Shown here: positions 7,266 to 15,321 of the stretch, one piece after another
How the letters are laid out: every line of letters begins with the position of its first letter
How positions within the stretch are numbered: position 1 is the first letter of the stretch
NCBI GenBank assembly: GCA_018823415.1
Contig: JAHJIN010000100.1
Span: 1-45,392 of the forward strand
Direction: 5' to 3'
Length of the DNA: 45,392 nt
From: Chloroflexota bacterium
GTDB taxonomy: Bacteria; Chloroflexota; JAHJIN01
Program-made: the position numbers and the translations under genes
The notes under the pieces: model-generated
What the model was told of the DNA's origin: nothing
The model's database searches: none
What the model saw: the letters and a program-made list of their open reading frames with translations, nothing else

Positions 7266-8234
7266 TCAGGCCAGCCGACGCTGCACCCGCTGCACCAGAA
7301 AGGTGAGCCATGGCGATGGCTGTTTTTTGTCGGCAAAGGACCAGCCTTTCCAGGCTCGATACATGGACGAGGCGGTGTAGCGCCCGGCCTCGTCGGCCTG
7401 GCTGGTGATGACCGTGACCATCTCGTGCAGGCGCGGGTCGTCGCGGACAAAGGGCAGGCGGCTGAGCACATCGGTCACGTGCAGGATGTCATACCAGACC
7501 AGGGGGTATTTGAGCTTGCAAAAGTCGGTGCCCATGCCGAACAGGAAATACTTGCGCTCGCGCCGGTGCTCCCAGTGGTTCAGGAGCATGGCAGCGCCAG
7601 CGCGCGTGGCCGGGCTATCGAACTGGCCGGGCGCGTGGGCCAGCGCCTTGAGCGCATAGACGTTGGCGATGGGGCAAGGGTCGGTGCGTCGGCCCGGCCC
7701 TTTGAACTTGCCCAGCTCGGGCGCGGCGACGCAGCGCCAGCCGTTGTCATCGACCAGGCCGGCCAGATGGGCCACGGCCCGCTGCACACGCTCGTCGTTT
7801 TCCAGCCCCATGACCAGCAAGGCATAGAGCAGCGTGGGCGCATCGCACGCGACCCAGGTCCACGTGTCTTCGCCTGTCCCGCCGAATGTCCTGGGGATAT
7901 TGAGTTGGCTCTGGAACGCGCCCTCGGGCGACTGGTGAGCCAGCACGGCTGCGATGACGGTCGCCATGCCGGGGTCCGTGGCGCGCACGCCGAAATCGGC
8001 CAGGGTGCTGAGCTTGTAGATGGGATGGCCGGCGTCATTGTGGCGCTTGAACGCATAGCCGGGCCACGCGGCGGCCTCGGCAATCATGGCCTGCACCTGG
8101 GGGTGGGCCAGCATGTCCGCGTGAGCAACCTGCACCACCGGGTCGTCCCGGGGCCGGTCCAGCAGGTCTACCAGCGTGCGATAGCGGGTCCACGGTTCGT
8201 CCGAGGTCAATATCCATTGGGTTACGTCTGTCAT
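7266..8234 (-). CDS. alpha/alpha-toroid-like protein of unknown role
   Basis: 322 residues from the ATG at 8234, which has GGGAGG 6 nt upstream; an in-frame upstream ATG at 8264 lacks this. The protein is helical with repeated segments such as LADFGVRATDPGM, QSPEGAFQSQ, WTWVACDAPTLLYALLVMGL and DNGWRC. These recall the alpha/alpha barrel of squalene-cyclase/prenyltransferase and pectate-lyase-like folds. No catalytic DxDD or QW motif is visible, so a terpene cyclase activity should not be assumed. Trp, Cys and His residues cluster in RRTDPCPIANV and GMGTDFCKLKYPLVWYD. No signal peptide. It is first in a two-gene unit with the ribonuclease. Confidence 0.65.
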   Translation of the reverse strand: MTDVTQWILTSDEPWTRYRTLVDLLDRPRDDPVVQVAHADMLAHPQVQAMIAEAAAWPGYAFKRHNDAGHPIYKLSTLADFGVRATDPGMATVIAAVLAHQSPEGAFQSQLNIPRTFGGTGEDTWTWVACDAPTLLYALLVMGLENDERVQRAVAHLAGLVDDNGWRCVAAPELGKFKGPGRRTDPCPIANVYALKALAHAPGQFDSPATRAGAAMLLNHWEHRRERKYFLFGMGTDFCKLKYPLVWYDILHVTDVLSRLPFVRDDPRLHEMVTVITSQADEAGRYTASSMYRAWKGWSFADKKQPSPWLTFLVQRVQRRLA

Positions 8235-8262
8235 GGTATCCTCCCGGGTGTATTCTGGGGGC

Positions 8263-8268
8263 ATTATA
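8263..8268 (-). promoter_or_regulatory. -10 element upstream of the toroid-like gene
   Basis: A perfect TATAAT on the minus strand lies 28 bp upstream of the ATG at 8234. No good -35 hexamer is found at 16-18 bp, so an activator or another sigma factor may be needed, or the match is by chance. Confidence 0.4.
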
Positions 8269-8286
8269 CCCCGGATGTATGACAGT

Positions 8287-9132
8287 TTATGGCAACTTTG
8301 TTTCCTGGCCGGTGGCCGGGTCCACGGTGAGATTGCCCAGGCCCAATTCGCGCACGGCGCCCGGGCACTTTACGGCCGGCGGGGCCAGCACCTCCAGCGT
8401 GTTGGTCGACGACTCGACTCCCCGGGCCAGGCCCAGGGCCAGCACCAGGCCATCGGCGTCCAGCAGGCCCACCACCTGACCACGATGGAGGCGTTGGTCG
8501 TTCCACACGATCAGATCGTGCAGCGGCAGGCGCACCGGCCGGGCCGGGGCGAAATAGTCGCGCCAGCGGGCCTGCCGGGCCGCGATGCGCTGTTCCTGGG
8601 GCCGGGGCACGGTCAGCGATGACACCTTTTGCTCGATGAGGCGCACCCGGCCGTCGCGCCGCAGCGGGGCCACAATGGGGAGCAGTTCGCGGCCCCGCCC
8701 GGCGACCAGCGCCACCACCACGGCCGGCCGCAGCAACTCGATCTTCCAGCGCTTGAGGGCCACGCCGCCCACGGCCGAGTCCACCAGGCCGGTGGTATCC
8801 ACCACGATGGTCTCGGCGCCCAGCGCCAGGGCTTGCTGCTGGAGCCTGAACGCGCTGACGACGGCCGGCAAAAAGTGTCCGCGCGGCGAGATCGAGCCGA
8901 CAAAGCGCTGCCAGACCCGGTCGGGGTGGGTGGAGACGCGCAACCCGACGGTGGTGGGCGGTCCCAGGGTGCCCTGGCCCACGTCCAGGTCCAGGTGCGC
9001 GACGCCGGGCCGGCCAGCCGTCACCAGCGCATCGAACAGGGCATAGGCCAGCGTGGTCTTGCCGCTGTCGGTCCCGCCGACGAGCATGATGGTGCCGTGG
9101 AGGTTGTCCAGGTCACGGAGCAGAGGGTTCAT
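8287..9132 (-). CDS. Clp1/Grc3-like P-loop protein (polynucleotide kinase fold)
   Basis: 281 residues from the ATG at 9132; a GTG two codons upstream is possible and neither start has a strong ribosome site. Walker A is GGTDSGKTTL near residue 20. HLDLDVGQGTLGPPTTVGL near residue 47-65 matches the pattern after the P-loop in Clp1-family RNA kinases, and VDTTGLV is a Walker B-like segment. The C-terminal part is a small beta-rich domain (VVGLLDADGLVLALGLARG). In eukaryotes and archaea this family phosphorylates 5'-OH RNA or DNA ends. Bacterial members are seldom studied, so substrate and role are open. A repeat hairpin separates it from the radical SAM gene upstream. Confidence 0.75.
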   Translation of the reverse strand: MNPLLRDLDNLHGTIMLVGGTDSGKTTLAYALFDALVTAGRPGVAHLDLDVGQGTLGPPTTVGLRVSTHPDRVWQRFVGSISPRGHFLPAVVSAFRLQQQALALGAETIVVDTTGLVDSAVGGVALKRWKIELLRPAVVVALVAGRGRELLPIVAPLRRDGRVRLIEQKVSSLTVPRPQEQRIAARQARWRDYFAPARPVRLPLHDLIVWNDQRLHRGQVVGLLDADGLVLALGLARGVESSTNTLEVLAPPAVKCPGAVRELGLGNLTVDPATGQETKLP

Positions 9133-9146
9133 GGTCACACAGATGA

Positions 9147-9186
9147 AGAAACCCGTTTTCTCATACGGATGGGAAACCGGGTTTCT
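9147..9186 (-). repeat. interspersed hairpin repeat, possible terminator
   Basis: AGAAACCCG (9147-9155) and CGGGTTTCT (9178-9186) pair exactly and continue inward with GTTTTC/GGAAAC. The hairpin falls between two minus-strand genes. I recall palindromes of the AGAAACCCGGTTTCT type as a common dispersed repeat in filamentous Chloroflexota and cyanobacteria; this is memory, not a search. It could end transcription from the radical SAM operon, although the run of T after the stem is short. Confidence 0.55.
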
Positions 9187-9190
9187 GATC

Positions 9191-10588
9191 TCAGCCCGGC
9201 AGCACTAGCCGCAGGGCCATGCGAGCGACGCGGGGCAGGTCGCGCCAGGTTTGCCAGCGGGTCAGCGTCCGCAGGATCCGGCTGGGCCGCATGTAGAACC
9301 GGCGATACGCCTCGTGCCATTTGCGCGTTTGCAGCTCGGCCGTCGTGGCGCCCATCTCGTAGCGGGCCGTGCTCTCAAAAAAGGCATAGTCCTCCCAATC
9401 GTCCACCAGCAACCGGCCGCCGCCTTCCTGGATTTGCTGGTAGACGCGCGTGCCGGGGAACGGCGTGAGCATGGAGAAATTCGCCACCACCGGGTCCAGC
9501 TCGATGGCGAACCGGATGGTCTGCTCCATCGTTTCTTCTGTCTCGCCGGGCAGCCCGATGATGAAAAAGCCGATGGTCTCCAGGTCCACCTCTTTGGCGG
9601 CTCGGAACGCGGCGCGGATCTGGTCCAGCGTCAGGTGCTTGTCGATGCTGTCCAGGATGGCCTGGTTGCCGCTCTCGACGCCAAAGGCGGTGCGCTTGCA
9701 GCCGGCGGCTTTCATGTGGGCCAGCAGGTCCTTGTCGGCCAGATTGGCCCGGATGCCGTTGATCATGATCCAGGGCACGTGGTTCAACCCTTCGGCGATG
9801 AGCAGGTCGCAGATGGCGTGGACGCGCTTGCGCTGGATGTTGAACGAGTCGTCCAGCACGCCGATTTCCTGCGCGCCCAGGTCGCGGACCAGGTGCCGCC
9901 ACTCGGCCACCACGTGCTCGGGCGAGCGGACGCGGTACCGGGCCGGGTAGATGGACTGGGAGCAATAGGCGCAGCGATATGGGCAGCCCCGGGAGGTCAT
10001 GATGCTAAAGCTCCGGGCGCCCTCGACAGTATCCAGGGTGGGCTGGAGGTTGGTGTACTCGGCCATGCGAAACAGGCTATAATCCGGGAGTGGCAGCGTG
10101 TCCAGGTCCTTGATGGGGGGGCGGTCGGGGTTATGGATCACGGAACCGGCCGGCGTCTGGAACGTGATACCCAGCACAGAACCCAGATCGGCATGTTGCT
10201 CCAGCACCGCGCACAGTTCGGCCCACGTCTCCTCGCCCTCGCCGCGCACGACAATGTCGACCTCCGGTCGGGCCGCGCTTTCTTCCGGCAGCACCGAGGG
10301 GTGCGGGCCGCCCAACACCACCGGGATGTCGGCGTCCACTGATTTGACCTCGGCCGCGGCGCGCCAGGCCGCCTTGACCTGGGTGGTGTTGGCGGTGATG
10401 CCCACCACGTGGGGCTGCCACTCGCGCACCACGTCGACCAGGGACACGGTCTCTATGTCGCCGTCGTAGACCCGGGGCTCGTCGCCGCGCTGGCGAGACA
10501 CGGCCCCAATATACGCCAGACCCAGCGAGGGCTGGGTCCGCACGTCGATGGGGAGCTTGGACTTGGGATTGACCAGCAGCACGCGCAT
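9191..10588 (-). CDS. B12-binding-domain radical SAM protein
   Basis: 465 residues. Residues 1-140 form a Rossmann-like cobalamin-binding domain (LLVNPKSKLP, LGLAYIGAV, VVLGGPHPS). The radical SAM core follows, with the cluster-binding CPYRCAYC near residue 205 and GVESGNQ and FFIIGLPGETEET further on. The B12 domain lacks an obvious DxHxxG lower ligand, as is common in this subgroup. Members do methylations, rearrangements and other radical chemistry on lipids, peptides or cofactors; the substrate here is unknown. The start abuts the stop of the DUF5661 gene with no gap. A second enzyme of the same architecture lies two genes upstream. Confidence 0.88.
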   Translation of the reverse strand: MRVLLVNPKSKLPIDVRTQPSLGLAYIGAVSRQRGDEPRVYDGDIETVSLVDVVREWQPHVVGITANTTQVKAAWRAAAEVKSVDADIPVVLGGPHPSVLPEESAARPEVDIVVRGEGEETWAELCAVLEQHADLGSVLGITFQTPAGSVIHNPDRPPIKDLDTLPLPDYSLFRMAEYTNLQPTLDTVEGARSFSIMTSRGCPYRCAYCSQSIYPARYRVRSPEHVVAEWRHLVRDLGAQEIGVLDDSFNIQRKRVHAICDLLIAEGLNHVPWIMINGIRANLADKDLLAHMKAAGCKRTAFGVESGNQAILDSIDKHLTLDQIRAAFRAAKEVDLETIGFFIIGLPGETEETMEQTIRFAIELDPVVANFSMLTPFPGTRVYQQIQEGGGRLLVDDWEDYAFFESTARYEMGATTAELQTRKWHEAYRRFYMRPSRILRTLTRWQTWRDLPRVARMALRLVLPG

Positions 10589-10858
10589 CTAGTGAATCCC
10601 GTGGGCGCGCTCGGCTTCCTCTTCCATCTGGTCGAGTCGGGTATAATAATCGGGGAACTCGTTGAGGTGGGCCAGCGCGATCTTGCCGGTCATGATCGGG
10701 TCGTCGTTGGTGACGTTGGTCGCCGGGTCTTGGGTGCCGTGCTCCAACTCGACGTCGAGACCCATGCGGAACTGTTCTACGTCGAATTTTTGCCAATCGA
10801 TACCCAATGTCGCGCCGATTTGCTTGGCTTGCTCAGTCGTGAAATGCTTGGAACCCAT
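10589..10858 (-). CDS. DUF5661 family small protein
   Basis: 89 residues, starting 8 nt after an AGGAGGT site. The segments LGIDWQKFDVEQFRMGLDVELEHG and TGKIALAHLNEFPDYYTRL match what I know as DUF5661, a small soluble protein common in environmental bacteria. It has several acidic and histidine residues that could bind metal, but no function is established. It lies between two B12-binding radical SAM genes and directly abuts the downstream one, so all three are probably made from one transcript. Confidence 0.8.
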   Translation of the reverse strand: MGSKHFTTEQAKQIGATLGIDWQKFDVEQFRMGLDVELEHGTQDPATNVTNDDPIMTGKIALAHLNEFPDYYTRLDQMEEEAERAHGIH

Positions 10859-10873
10859 GTGCTGAACCTCCTG

Positions 10874-12301
10874 TTATTGACTTTTTATGCGCATGAACTG
10901 TGTTATGGTGCGTACCCATTCGCCCAGGGACAACTGGAGCGGCTGGATGCGCTGTTTGAGGGCGATGCCCTTCCAGAACTTGTAGACGAACCAAAAGGCT
11001 CGGTTGGACGGCAACTTGATGAGCTGCCGGGTCAGCGGCCGCAGGAACGGAAACTCGACGGTGACGCCCAGGAGCTTTTGCAGGTTTTCGATCTGGCGCT
11101 TTTCGCCGGGCGGAAACTGCAATACGGTAACGTCGCTCACGCTGTCGGACACGCTGTCGAAATCGCCCAGCATATAGCCTTCTTGCAAGGCAAACTCGCC
11201 CAGATCGGTCTTGGGATAGGGCTGGTAGAGAAAGACGTTGGCATAGGCCGGGCGCAGCCGGACGTTGAATTCCAGGGTTTCCCAGTCAGTGGCGAGCGTG
11301 CCGGTGGGCAGGCCCACCATGTTGTTGGTCATGAACCGGATGCTATGCCGCCGGAGCGTGTCGCACGCGGCGATGATCTCGTCCTTGGACATGTTGCGCT
11401 TGAGCACGCGGTTGCGCAGATCGTCGTTGCCGGCTTCCACACCCAGGCTCACGCTCACACATCCGGCTTGCTTGAGCACCTCGACCATGTGGTCGTCCAC
11501 CAGGTTGGCCCGGACCTGGCACCAGAACGGTACGCCCACCACCCGGGGATATTTGACGGCGAACTCTTCCAACCATTGGGGTAGCATGCTGAACGTGTCG
11601 TCGGTAAAGATGACGAATCGGTATGGATACGTCTCTTGTACGTGTTGCATCTCGGTCAGCAGGTTATCCACGCTGCGCCGTCGCACGCGCTTGCCCTTTT
11701 CGCGATAGAGTTGGCCGTAGGCGTGGTTAAAGCAGAACGAGCAGTTGTAGGGGCAGCCCCGGCCGGCCAGGAACGGCTTGATGGGGCTGTTGCGGCTGGC
11801 CGGGTGCGCATCGTAGAGGGGCTGGCGGTCCGGCATGGGCAGCGTGTCCAGGTCCTCGATGAGGGGGAGCAGTTCGTTGCGGACCACCTGACCGTCCTGC
11901 CGCATCCACCAGTTGGGGATGTCGGCCAGCGAGCGTTTGCCCTCCAGCGCGCCGACCAGGTCCACGATGGCGTACTCGCCCTCGCCGATGCAGACGCCGT
12001 CCACGCCGTCTTCCTCGATGATCTCGGGGAAAAAGGTGGGATGCGGCCCGCCGAACGCCGAGAACACGCCGGGCACGACCTCCCGGATGGCGCGATTCAG
12101 TTCCAGGTAGTGCTTTTGCGTGCCGGTATAGACCGTATAGCCCACCAACTGGGGCTGGTACGACCGAGCCACGGCCACCGGGTCCTCCTCTGTAGCGACG
12201 ACCAGGCGCACGTCGTGGCCGGCCTCCTTGAGCATGGCCGACAGGTATGCCAGGCCCATGGGCTCGCTGTCGATAACTTTGATGGCGAACAGGATACGCA
12301 A
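10874..12301 (-). CDS. B12-binding-domain radical SAM protein
   Basis: 475 residues with a TTG start (TTGCGTATC); AAAGG lies 7 nt upstream. An N-terminal Rossmann B12-binding domain (MGLAYLSAML, SAFGGPHPTFFPE) is followed by a radical SAM core with CPYNCSFC near residue 180, GVEAGNDDLRNRVLKRNMS and MVGLPTGT. The C-terminal 100 residues are basic and aromatic (FWFVYKFWKGIALKQR), suggesting membrane or lipid contact. It shares architecture with the enzyme at 9191-10588 but the two are clearly diverged, so they probably catalyse successive or distinct steps. It is the first gene of the three-gene unit, 48 bp after the lipoprotein gene. Confidence 0.88.
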   Translation of the reverse strand: MRILFAIKVIDSEPMGLAYLSAMLKEAGHDVRLVVATEEDPVAVARSYQPQLVGYTVYTGTQKHYLELNRAIREVVPGVFSAFGGPHPTFFPEIIEEDGVDGVCIGEGEYAIVDLVGALEGKRSLADIPNWWMRQDGQVVRNELLPLIEDLDTLPMPDRQPLYDAHPASRNSPIKPFLAGRGCPYNCSFCFNHAYGQLYREKGKRVRRRSVDNLLTEMQHVQETYPYRFVIFTDDTFSMLPQWLEEFAVKYPRVVGVPFWCQVRANLVDDHMVEVLKQAGCVSVSLGVEAGNDDLRNRVLKRNMSKDEIIAACDTLRRHSIRFMTNNMVGLPTGTLATDWETLEFNVRLRPAYANVFLYQPYPKTDLGEFALQEGYMLGDFDSVSDSVSDVTVLQFPPGEKRQIENLQKLLGVTVEFPFLRPLTRQLIKLPSNRAFWFVYKFWKGIALKQRIQPLQLSLGEWVRTITQFMRIKSQ

Positions 12302-12349
12302 TGGTTGACCTTTCGTGAAACGGGATGAGTCAAACTTGGTGCGTGTCGT

Positions 12350-13552
12350 TCACTGGCCGCACGGCCCGGCAAAATCCAGCCGGTGCAATTCTACCTCGTT
12401 GGGCGGCTGCAATGGCCCGCTGTGGATCCACAATCCGTAAAACACGGCGGTTCCGTCGCCGTTCCAGTCCAGCCGGCTGAGTTGGGCGCCATTGGGCTTG
12501 CAGCGGTCTGGCCACTTTTCGCAGTCATTGTACCACGTCACCCGCTCGATGTCTGTGAACGCCGGCGTCGAGACGTACAGGTCTGCCTGGTAGCCAAACC
12601 CGACCTGTGGCCCTTTCATCCACGCGATCCGGGTGCCCGAGAACGAAAACTTGGCAAACTCTTCGTGCTGGAATGGCGTGGTTTGAAGCACCTTGTTCGT
12701 GTCCGGACAGTTTTCCCCCTCGCAGCGCCACTCGTAGGTGTAGAGGTCCAGCTTGTTGCCGGTGCCGGCCGAGTATAGCAAGGTATAGGTCCCAGCGTCG
12801 TTCCGTTGAATGTCGTGCGGCTCGTAGTACATCTGGCCGTTGGGCTCGCCCTCGAAACGCTTGAGGAAATGCGCGTCGCCGTTTTCATCCACGGACAATT
12901 CGTTAAAGACCATCCGGGCCAGGCCAAAATCCTGCAATGGCTTGCCAGACTCGTACCGCAGCGGATAGACGTACCACTGACCATCGTTCGACATGCCGGT
13001 GTTCTGGACGCCCTGGCCGGCGGCCACGTTCGTCAGCCGCGAGTAGCGCCCGGTGCAGACGTTCAAGGCCCAGATGTCGTTGTCCCAGCCAAAGCTCGGC
13101 GCGTTTTGGAGCACCTTGTGGCCGCTGTTCTCGTTTTCGGCCTTGAACAAGATGACGGGCTGGGTGGGGTGCGCCTCCGGGTCGCCCTTCCAGTGTACCG
13201 CCGGGGACTGGCCGTCGTCGTCCAGCGGGAAATTGACGCCCAGGATGTTGTGTCCGTAGCAGGTGAGGCAGCGCCGGTTCTCGCCGTGCTCGTCCATCAC
13301 CCAGATATCCCAGGTGTCGCGGTCCACGTAGACCAGGTCGGCGTCCGGCAGGCACGGGCTGTCCCACTCGATCCAACTCGGGCCGACGGCGTTTTCGAGC
13401 AGGACCATGTCGCTCTTGACGGCGCACGGGGAGACGCCGGGAGTGGCGGTGGGGCCGGCTGGTTGCCTATCCTCTGCCGCGCAGCCCACCACGCTCAACA
13501 GGGCCAGGCCCAGCACGATGATGGCCAATGCGATGCGGCTGGTTCGGCTCAC
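12350..13552 (-). CDS. putative lipoprotein with WD40/TolB-like propeller sequence
   Basis: 400 residues from a GTG at 13552 that overlaps the TGA of the upstream acetyltransferase gene (GTGA), with GAGG upstream; a longer frame to 13576 exists but would overlap more. A signal peptide (IALAIIVLGLALLSVVGC) ends in a lipobox with Cys near residue 24, followed by a Pro/Thr linker. The remainder has repeated blocks such as DIWVMDEHGENRRCLTC, DIWALNVCTGRYSRLTN and DLYVSTPAFTDIERVTW, the spacing of a TolB-like beta-propeller. Several Cys pairs suggest disulfides outside the membrane. Ligand and partner are unknown. Confidence 0.75.
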   Translation of the reverse strand: MSRTSRIALAIIVLGLALLSVVGCAAEDRQPAGPTATPGVSPCAVKSDMVLLENAVGPSWIEWDSPCLPDADLVYVDRDTWDIWVMDEHGENRRCLTCYGHNILGVNFPLDDDGQSPAVHWKGDPEAHPTQPVILFKAENENSGHKVLQNAPSFGWDNDIWALNVCTGRYSRLTNVAAGQGVQNTGMSNDGQWYVYPLRYESGKPLQDFGLARMVFNELSVDENGDAHFLKRFEGEPNGQMYYEPHDIQRNDAGTYTLLYSAGTGNKLDLYTYEWRCEGENCPDTNKVLQTTPFQHEEFAKFSFSGTRIAWMKGPQVGFGYQADLYVSTPAFTDIERVTWYNDCEKWPDRCKPNGAQLSRLDWNGDGTAVFYGLWIHSGPLQPPNEVELHRLDFAGPCGQ

Positions 13553-14070
13553 AGCTTTTTCCTCATGTGCACGCACTCGAACGTCTGGCCGCCGATGTCG
13601 CCCATCGTGCGGTCGAATATCTGAAAGCCAGCCCCTTCATAGGCCCGGATGGCCCGCTGATTGAACACCGCAACCCCCAGCCGGGCGTATTCGCCCCGGT
13701 AGCCGCAGTGCTGGACGGCAAACTCGGCACACGCGGACACGAATTCGGCCCCCGACCCACGGCCTACCAAGTCCGGCCGGAGCCCAAACCCCACCCACAA
13801 CTCGCGGCTGTTGATGAGCGCGTCGTTGCCGTACTCGTCGTACTCGGTATGATGCCCGTCCGCGTCAAAGAACTCGATGGATAGCTCACCAACCAGTTCT
13901 CCGGCCTGGTTCAGAATGGCAAACACCCCCCGACCCCAGCCTGCGGCGTCCAGCATGTGCTCGGCTTCGTTCGTATAGTCATAGATGGCATACTCGCCGT
14001 CATACTTCCACGACTCTACGATGGTGGTGGCGTATTCCCGGGTCATGGGGACAAAGATATAGCTGGTCAT
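13549..14070 (-). CDS. GNAT family N-acetyltransferase
   Basis: 173 residues; AAGGG precedes the ATG. The acetyl-CoA-binding motif A is ELWVGFGLRPDLVGRGSG near residues 88-105, followed by FNQRAIRAYEGAGFQIFDRT, a typical GNAT C-terminal segment with the conserved Asn and Tyr. The layout resembles ribosomal-protein or aminoglycoside-type GNATs, but the acceptor cannot be deduced. Its stop overlaps the GTG start of the lipoprotein gene, so the two are coupled. About 40 bp separate it from guanylate kinase upstream. Confidence 0.85.
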   Translation of the reverse strand: MTSYIFVPMTREYATTIVESWKYDGEYAIYDYTNEAEHMLDAAGWGRGVFAILNQAGELVGELSIEFFDADGHHTEYDEYGNDALINSRELWVGFGLRPDLVGRGSGAEFVSACAEFAVQHCGYRGEYARLGVAVFNQRAIRAYEGAGFQIFDRTMGDIGGQTFECVHMRKKL

Positions 14071-14110
14071 CTAGCCCTTGTCATAATGTACTGGACAGAC
14101 GGGCGCAACG

Positions 14111-14752
14111 TTATAGCATCACACGTCGTGGCTTGACCCGGCATTCTTCGGCCCGGACGATGGCCGTGAGCCGCTGGGCTGCCGCGTCCAACTCGCCATG
14201 CTGATTGATCACCACATAGTCGAATTCTGGCAGCGCGGCCATCTCTTCCCGGGCTTTGCGCAAACGATGCGCCAGGGCCGTGGCAGTTTCGGTCTTGCGT
14301 TGCCGCAGCCGCGTCTCCAGTGCCGCCCACGACGGTGGCGTGACGAATACCAGGATGGCCTCTGGCACCAGTTGGCGCAGGGTGCGCGCCCCCTGAACAT
14401 CGACGCGCAGCACCACGTGGTTCCCGGCATCAAGGGCCGCCTTGACATCGGCGCGACGGTTGCCCTTGTAATCATCATACACCAAGGCCCACTCCAGGAA
14501 CTCGCTGGCCGCGATCATGGCCTGAAAGCGTTCGGTCGTCACAAAGTGATAATCCCGGCCATTGACCTCGTCGGGGCGCGGGGGGCGCGAGGTGACGGTG
14601 GGCACAAAGCACAGCGGGCAGCCCAGTTGCACGGCCCGGGCAATGACGCTGTCTTTGCCAGCCCCTGACGGGCCAGACAGCACCACCAGCAGTCCCGAGG
14701 CCAACGAGAGGTCCGGCCAGGCTGTCACCGGCGGGTTTTCAAGTGTGAGCAC
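14111..14752 (-). CDS. gmk: guanylate kinase
   Basis: 213 residues with a GTG start, AAGGAG 5 nt upstream. The P-loop is SGPSGAGKDS near residue 26. SRPPRPDEVNGRDYHFV is the GMP-binding segment, and DVQGA and RLRQRKTE follow as in the family. The enzyme makes GDP from GMP and ATP. The segment VYDDYKGNRR replaces the usual NYYGT: the second Tyr, a guanine/phosphate contact in the yeast enzyme, is Lys here. I believe YKG is a recurring subtype in Chloroflexota, but I could not check. A 20-residue N-terminal extension precedes the core. It is separated from the Roadblock gene upstream by a terminator. Confidence 0.85.
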   Translation of the reverse strand: MLTLENPPVTAWPDLSLASGLLVVLSGPSGAGKDSVIARAVQLGCPLCFVPTVTSRPPRPDEVNGRDYHFVTTERFQAMIAASEFLEWALVYDDYKGNRRADVKAALDAGNHVVLRVDVQGARTLRQLVPEAILVFVTPPSWAALETRLRQRKTETATALAHRLRKAREEMAALPEFDYVVINQHGELDAAAQRLTAIVRAEECRVKPRRVML

Positions 14753-14771
14753 GGGCGCTCCTTATCGCAAA

Positions 14772-14801
14772 ACAACGGTCAGGCCGGGCCTGATCCGTTG
14801 T
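14772..14801 (-). terminator. rho-independent terminator after the Roadblock island
   Basis: ACAACGG-TCAGGCC pairs with GGCCTGA-T-CCGTTGT (one bulged base) over a two-base loop. On the minus strand the stem is followed by TTTTGCG. It lies between the last Roadblock gene and guanylate kinase and would end the long island transcript. Confidence 0.7.
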
Positions 14802-14837
14802 CGAATCAGCATAATCGTTCGGCCGCCACGATCAACC

Positions 14838-15206
14838 CTAGACCAGTCGCGTCAACTCGGCGGCGGTTCGTTTCATGTCCAGAAACACCAGGCCCAGTTT
14901 GGCATCCTGGCGGGCCAGGGCTGTCAACACGGCGTCTTCGCCCACAGCCATCAAGATCACATAGCCATTATCGCCCTTGACATACACCTGGTCCAGCACG
15001 CCCCGGCCCAGCTCACGGGCGATGCGCTCGCCCAGGGAAAGCATGGCTGCGCTCATGGCCGAGACCCGGTCTTCTTCCACATCGCGGGGCAACGCCGAGG
15101 CCATGATTAGGCCGTCTACACTTACCACCGCCGACGCTTCCACATCTGGGGTGCCGGCTTGCAGCGACTTGAGTTGGCGCACCATTTCTTCTGTTCGCGT
15201 GGCCAT
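14838..15206 (-). CDS. Roadblock/LC7 domain protein (copy 1)
   Basis: 122 residues, all one Roadblock/LC7 domain (DVEASAVVSVDGLIMASALP, GYVILMAVGEDAVLTALA, KLGLVFLDMKRTAAEL). Proteins of this fold dimerise and act on small GTPases, as MglB does on MglA. It differs from the copy at 18339-18707 at five residues only (positions near 14, 22, 41, 63 and 79), and its DNA is also closely similar. It is the last gene of the island, 115 bp after the hydrolase gene, and is followed by a terminator. The cognate partner is probably the Ras-like GTPase encoded 4 kb upstream in the same direction. Confidence 0.88.
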   Translation of the reverse strand: MATRTEEMVRQLKSLQAGTPDVEASAVVSVDGLIMASALPRDVEEDRVSAMSAAMLSLGERIARELGRGVLDQVYVKGDNGYVILMAVGEDAVLTALARQDAKLGLVFLDMKRTAAELTRLV

Positions 15207-15321
15207 TCTACGCCTCTTGGTTGGGGATTGACCGGCCGATGATGCGCCGGTGCACTAGTTGTCGTCCCTGCCAGCACCGGGCACCGGGACTGGTGGGGTG
15301 ACATTGCGGGTTTGTCGGCGT

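Noticed and set aside
5446..7380. A plus-strand open frame of 644 codons opposite the RNB ribonuclease gene
   Set aside because: Its composition (Gln/His/Arg-rich, no domain) is that of an antisense shadow in high-GC DNA, while the minus strand carries RNB catalytic motifs and a ribosome site.
7266..8234. The toroid-like protein as a squalene-hopene cyclase
   Set aside because: No DxDD catalytic motif or QW repeats, and about half the usual length.
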